From Glandiceps talaboti (lineage: Eukaryota > Hemichordata > Enteropneusta > Spengelidae): a stretch of DNA of 64,000 nucleotides. The DNA lies in NCBI RefSeq assembly GCF_964340395.1, contig NC_135570.1, positions 5,358,822-5,422,821 of the forward strand, read 5' to 3'. Made by a program: the position numbers and the translations under genes. How positions within the stretch are numbered: the stretch's first letter is position 1; every line of letters starts with the position of its first letter. Of the stretch, positions 1 to 64,000 are shown one piece after another. Under the pieces are notes generated by a model. The model worked only from the letters and a program-made list of their open reading frames with translations, did no database searches and had not been told where the DNA came from.

Positions 1-100
1 AATTGTTCCACTATCCTTAATATGCAGCCCAGAGACTTGTCATTTGGCTTTGAAAGCTGGTGATCCGCCATTGATGGAAATGATTTGAAAAACCAACGCA

Positions 101-175
101 GAATGAATGAATGAATGAATGAATGAATAAATGAATGAATGAATGAATGAATGAATGAAATTTATTTTCCCCAGA
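101..175 (-). repeat. (GAAT)n tail with adjacent AATAAA-type sequence, retroelement 3'-end-like
   Basis: About 15 GAAT units followed by gaaatttattttcc. Read on the minus strand this is an AAATAAATTTC segment followed by (ATTC)n, the layout of a non-LTR retroelement 3' end with a simple-repeat tail. Confidence 0.5.
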
Positions 176-368
176 TAATAAAAATAAGCTACGCTTTCAA
201 AGAACATACATAAATATACAAAATGAATACACAAGAAATACATAATTGTTATCCAAGTCTTTAGGCTATGTAATATTTGATGAATTTTTTTGAGATTTGT
301 CCCCAAATTAGCAAATATGTGGAATGACAGTAACTTTTATTTGACAACACAGAGTACTACAAGTAATG

Positions 369-421
369 ATTTAGATTCAAATTCAGATTCAAATTCAGAT
401 CCAGATTCAGATTCAGATTCT
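369..421. repeat. GATTCA hexanucleotide tract
   Basis: Repeats of (a)gattca, for example cagattcagattcagattc, about eight units with substitutions. The Asp/Ser-rich ORF over it is an artefact. Confidence 0.7.
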
Positions 422-1099
422 ATTTGCATTTCAAGGCCTCCAGCCCATGTGCAAAAGGGTGTCATATTTCTATAATAGAATAGATAGTGAAACATAAGAC
501 ATATGTCAAACAATCAGTAATCCAAAAACATATACAAAAGCATAATTATGTATACATTAAACCACGCAAAACTTTAACTATTCAGAATTTCTTAACGGCT
601 CTTAAAAACCTTATAAACATACATATACAAATGTCTTCTAATGACAGCATCCTTTGACTGTAATAAAACTTACAATCATTTGGATGGAACTGTCGTGGAA
701 TGTATTTGACTCTTAAATTATGATATTGAGGACATTCAAAAAGAAAATGTTATTCATCTTCTACCGTTCTTGTGTGACAGACTTTACAAAGTTGTCTTTA
801 CAATTGATTAATGATATTGAAAGGATTCATTAATGGAGTGTTGAACTTGGTTCTTATCCAGACTATCCAAAGGATTTACAGATAGATATGTCATTCTACA
901 TAACTCTATAAATCAATTGTGAATGTTTGATGCATTCTTACCATAGTACTGAGTATCAAAACAAATTACTTTGTATGCTGGTATGTTGGGCATGGCTAGT
1001 GTCATCATGTAGATGATGAAGAGGGGGCCTAGGTTATAAATGCAGTCACTGTATACTACATGTATCTGTATTTAACTCCAGAAGTTGAGCTCAGAGATA

Positions 1100-1100
<1 letters not shown>

Positions 1101-1132
<32 letters not shown>
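1101..1132. repeat. (TGTC)n microsatellite
   Basis: Eight uninterrupted tgtc units. Confidence 0.9.
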
Positions 1133-1721
1133 ATCAGTCTGTATCATCAATATTTCAAGAACCCAGGGCTAGTTTGAAAATAAAATTTGGTGTAGAGATT
1201 CTATGAAGCAATGGGTAGAACTGATTAGGTTTTGGAAATATCCTATGAATATTAATGATGTATTTGCATAAATAAGGATTTTTGATAATATCTTCAGAAT
1301 GCAATCTTCAAATTTCATATATTGTTGTGTATACATTGACCATATTAAAGTGCATGTGTTCCATAACGTTTGTTTCTTTAGATGTTAACTTTACGTGAGT
1401 AATTATTTTAATTAAGTTCAAAACATCTACTTATGTGTAATCCAAAAACAGACCCATTGTTTGGGAATTCCAGTCACAATCATCCAGTCAATTACCTTTA
1501 TTCTGATGCATGAAGATGTCTCCAATATTATTGACTCCAGGGAATTTTCAGATGAAAAGTTTGCAAATGTTTAGGTATTCTTTCATGAAAAACTTATCCA
1601 TTTGGGTGACACATACCCAGATAACTATTGGAGTAAACCCCTATTATTATGTACACAGTCTAGCCTACTACATTATCTTCATCTAAATCTAAGTGATGTT
1701 ATACATTCTAATGAAATGACC

Positions 1722-2116
1722 ATCTGTGACTGTCTATCTACAACTGCTGACATCAGACTGTTGACAAACAGAACCTGTTACAAACAGGGAAAGTAAACAA
1801 ATGAATTGGATTAAAAACACTTGACACAGGATGTTGGAAGAGCAGAAACTTGTATTACACACTATGGTTTGATAAGAACAGTTTTATGGCCTCTTTATGT
1901 GTACATGAAATGCCAGGGGAAATGTTTGTGAACTGAACTATTATGTAAAGTGGTCATAAAACTGTTCTTATCAAATGATGGAATGTAATACAAGTCTCTG
2001 TACTTCCAACATGCTGTGCCAAGTGTTATTAATCCAATTCAGTTTACTTTCCCTGTTTGTTACAGTTTCCAGTTGTTCACAGTCTGATGTCGGCAGTTGT
2101 ACTAAGCTGTCAGATC
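1722..2116. repeat. Large foldback (inverted repeat) element
   Basis: The left arm (about 1722-1891) and right arm (about 1951-2116) are reverse complements over roughly 170 bp with scattered mismatches. Shared landmarks include caaacagggaaagtaaac against gtttactttccctgtttg, and gataagaacagttttatg against cataaaactgttcttatc. The spacer is about 60 bp. No transposase ORF, so it is either a non-autonomous foldback/MITE or a local inverted duplication. Confidence 0.8.
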
Positions 2117-3098
2117 TCTTTATTCTGTAACAGTGTTGATATTTAAACTATCAAAGTTACATGCAACATAATAATACCCTGTAAATTGTTGAAAGCAAAT
2201 CTCTACGTTTTGATCCGTTATTGACTCAGCTGACTGCATAATAATGGATTGGAATTCCATTAGATTTTATTATTTCCATTCATGTTTCCTCTTGAGAAAG
2301 GATGATTATTGGCGAACACTAAATGTACAAATACCATCCGTTTCTCTTTACAAAAATTGTAAATTCTCTGATATTTCAAAATAGATTATTTGTGAAAGTC
2401 GCTGACTGACATTTTATATACAAAGTGATGTCTCTTCAATTGTAAAAAATTTGAATAATTTGTACTTTTAAATGATTTGAAAAATAAATGATTGAAAATT
2501 GCTGACCAAACACTACCAGTATATAGATAGATTATCTCCCCTACAGTTGTACAGACTTGAATATAGAGATTTGAGATGGACGTGCATTCTTGAATAATTA
2601 ATTTAAAGACAAGGTGTTATAGGCATTTGAAAATCAATTTTGTATGTTGTTCAATTATTACATGAAAATTACTTACTTAAATTAGAATTTATAAAAACTG
2701 GGAAAGATTTCCCAAGGGTTTGTTTTGAATGATATCAGGTTGTCATGGAGTTCAGTATAAACACATAGGTCGTAGTTTTAATTATTCAAATAGCATTTAC
2801 GTAGCTGATGGTGAATATTCCTCAGTAAAATTTGTTTATATGTTTATCATGATATTTCTGTCATTAGTGATGGCATTAGTATTGTTACAATGAAGAGTTC
2901 TTTTCTAATTTGCTAGTCCAGGGCTAGCCAGGTGTTATAGGGGAATGCTACTCAAGGAAATAGCATTTTCATACACGCTTGGTTCTGGAGAGTCATGTCA
3001 TGATTTTACACGACCTACAATTACTAGTGATTTCAGAAAAAAACATCAAGTTGATCTTGTGCTTCTACAGGGTATCCTTGCTGTGGGCCATTGCTTCA

Positions 3099-3213
3099 TT
3101 AGTTAATAAGGTACGTCATGACAGGGCGCCCTCACACATCAGTCAACCCCTCCCAGAGAGAGGCGAGAGGAGGCCATTGAGGGCAGAATGACATGACATA
3201 TCTTACAGTCTTA
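3099..3213. mobile_element. MITE family A, copy 1 (GCCCTCA palindrome)
   Basis: The left end aaggtacgtcatgacagggc with gccctcacacatcagtcaac pairs with the right end gagggcagaatgacatgaca then tatcttacagtctt. The same ends recur at 21189-21280 and 21813-21922. Length about 92-115 bp, non-coding. Confidence 0.7.
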
Positions 3214-3453
3214 ATGGGAATCAGCAGAAATAATATATTGATGAATATTGATGACCCCTGAGTGCTTATTCCCCAGTGTTAAACATTTCTCATGAATATT
3301 CATAACTATGAATGTTATTTCTGTTGACTTCCCATACACAATGTGTTTCTGTGATGCTTTCATTGCCATGGAAACCAGTATTCACAGCAAGATGTAACAA
3401 TAATTGATAATACAAATATTGAGCTAAAATTAATGTCTGTCTTTCTATTGCAG

Positions 3454-63020
<59,567 letters not shown>

Positions 63021-63074
63021 GTAAGTCTATATGAATGATTATCATGCACAAGCCAAGTTCAACAAAATAATATT

Positions 63075-63421
63075 GAATTTATACCCTGGTCATTCCACGT
63101 CATGTGTCTATGTCACAACAACATGCGTCTATGTCATGACAACATGCATCTATGTCATGACAACACACGTTTATGGCACGACAACACATGCCTATGTCAT
63201 GACAACAACACTGGTTCTGCTGTATTCGAAATATGAGTCGAAATGTTCAAAATTGCTATAATTACTTTCCCCAATTTTCTTTGATATGACTTGCACAGGT
63301 ATACAGTAAATGTGTTATTCTCCAACATTTTTCTTCATTCAGCCGGAAAATATTTGAGTTTTGTTACTACTTGTCTAGCGACTCATAGTGACACATCCCC
63401 CTTAGGTCACTCATTTTTTTC
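63075..63421. mobile_element. Composite foldback element, family D second copy with internal 21-bp repeats
   Basis: It shares ccctggtcattccacgtc, gctgtattcgaaatatgagt and atgttcaaaattgct with the 59.2-kb copy, then the foldback left arm ttcttcattcagccggaaaa and ccttaggtcactcattttt. The right arm is truncated. A 21-bp array is inserted in the left flank. Confidence 0.65.
63100..63206. repeat. 21-bp tandem repeat, about 5 copies
   Basis: The unit aacatgcgtctatgtcatgac repeats with small changes. The VYVMTT-like ORF over it is an artefact. Confidence 0.8.
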
Positions 63422-64000
63422 ATATCAATAAAATGTATTATTTCACAACATAAGGTGTTTTTGCTACAAGTATATTATATTGGAATTAGAATTTTCAAAA
63501 TAGCCACTGTAACAATACGCTTTATTAATAGACTTTCTGTGTTTTTGTTGACGGTCCCAGACACAGTAAATTGATAAAACTAACTGCGTTCCCTTGATAT
63601 TTTTAGTGGGTTTCCAATTTTATAACAAAAAAACAAAAACTTTAAAAAACAGGACACCTAACAGATTATTAATTATTAAACCCCATCACAAAAATAATTT
63701 TTTTTAAATGGATAAAAAAAAGGTTAGATAATTAATCTCTGTCATCAACTGTTGAACATATAGTTGTGATTTTGTCATCAGGAATCCCAGGAGACTGAGA
63801 TAATCTGTCAAAATCAATATGATTTCATATTTATGGGATAATGATCTAAACACTACTTGTTTTCCTTTGGGAGTTTGTTTTGGCGGGAATATTTCTATTT
63901 GATAAAAATAACAAACCAAGAATGACTGAGGAGCAGTTACTTCGCCCATCTTCCAAAACATCATAAAAAACAGGATTGTTTGCAACTTATACTGAAATTA

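Larger units (their letters stand above)
1..3453. other. Upstream or 5' intronic sequence, repeats only
   Basis: No exon found. Contents: an (GAAT)n retroelement-like tail (101-170), a GATTCA tract (369-421), a (TGTC)n tract (1101-1132), a large foldback (1722-2116), and one copy of a palindromic MITE (3099-3213). The rest is AT-rich sequence without recognisable features. No promoter elements could be supported. Confidence 0.6.
63021..64000. other. Start of intron 23
   Basis: Holds a 21-bp tandem repeat (63100-63206) and a second copy of the composite foldback (to about 63421). The last 550 bp are AT-rich with nothing supported. Confidence 0.6.

Noticed and set aside
2979-3191. 70-codon ORF and an apparent exon at 3070-3109 with donor gtacgt
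   Set aside because: The donor-like sequence is the left end of a MITE. The segment has an in-frame TAA in one option and no phase partner.

Overview
The window is AT-rich animal nuclear DNA. It is dominated by long introns, simple repeats, minisatellites and short palindromic (MITE-like) elements. I see one recognisable protein-coding gene, on the + strand, running from at least 3454 to at least 63020 and continuing past the right edge. Its 5' limit is unclear. The gene belongs to the sorbin/CAP/ponsin (SORBS) family of actin-adhesion adaptors. This rests on a chain of spliced exons with consistent phases that together contain several family motifs: TITLLQHNR, SGMPIGLRS followed by DWYREMYKSIH (start of the sorbin homology, SoHo, domain), three NPYxPxY exons, and PRSISDYEPGKSS (end of SoHo). 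The SH3 domains that normally form the C-terminus are not in the window. The host is probably a marine invertebrate (lophotrochozoan, hemichordate or similar); the sequence alone does not let me choose. All functional statements about the protein come from the vertebrate and fly family.

Layout. 1-3453: repeats only, including a foldback element of about 395 bp. 3454-25003: a ladder of small exons, almost all in phase 1, coding for a disordered Ser/Thr/Pro-rich N-terminus, with two microexons (27 and 18 nt). 26986-29067: one giant exon of 2082 nt coding for polyproline, a 16-residue Gln/Pro/Tyr-Gly tandem repeat, and a TPTRPQPP repeat. 31254-38438: four symmetric or near-symmetric exons leading into the SoHo domain. 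39211-48666: the SoHo core and the NPYxPxY exon array. 51561-51617: a possible basic cassette exon. 62903-63020: the conserved SoHo C-terminal motif.

Twenty-three exons (about 4.86 kb, roughly 1,620 codons) join in one open frame. Most introns are phase 1, so most exons can be skipped or duplicated without a frameshift. Three sets of neighbouring exons look like tandem exon duplicates: the NPYxPxY exons, the exons ending in a hydrophobic (V/I)x(S/T)G motif, and the two exons carrying KVKTT.

I found no tRNA, rRNA, CRISPR array, phage, plasmid or bacterial-type operon, and no second gene that I can defend. Long ORFs inside (ATC)n, (ATAC)n, (TACC)n and (TTTG)n tracts are artefacts. The most unusual points are the FET-like Tyr-Gly/Gln/Pro repeat domain inside a cytoskeletal adaptor, the exon-duplication pattern, the two phase-preserving microexons, several CTCF-like CCCTCTAGTGG motifs, and a set of diverse foldback repeats sitting close to splice sites.
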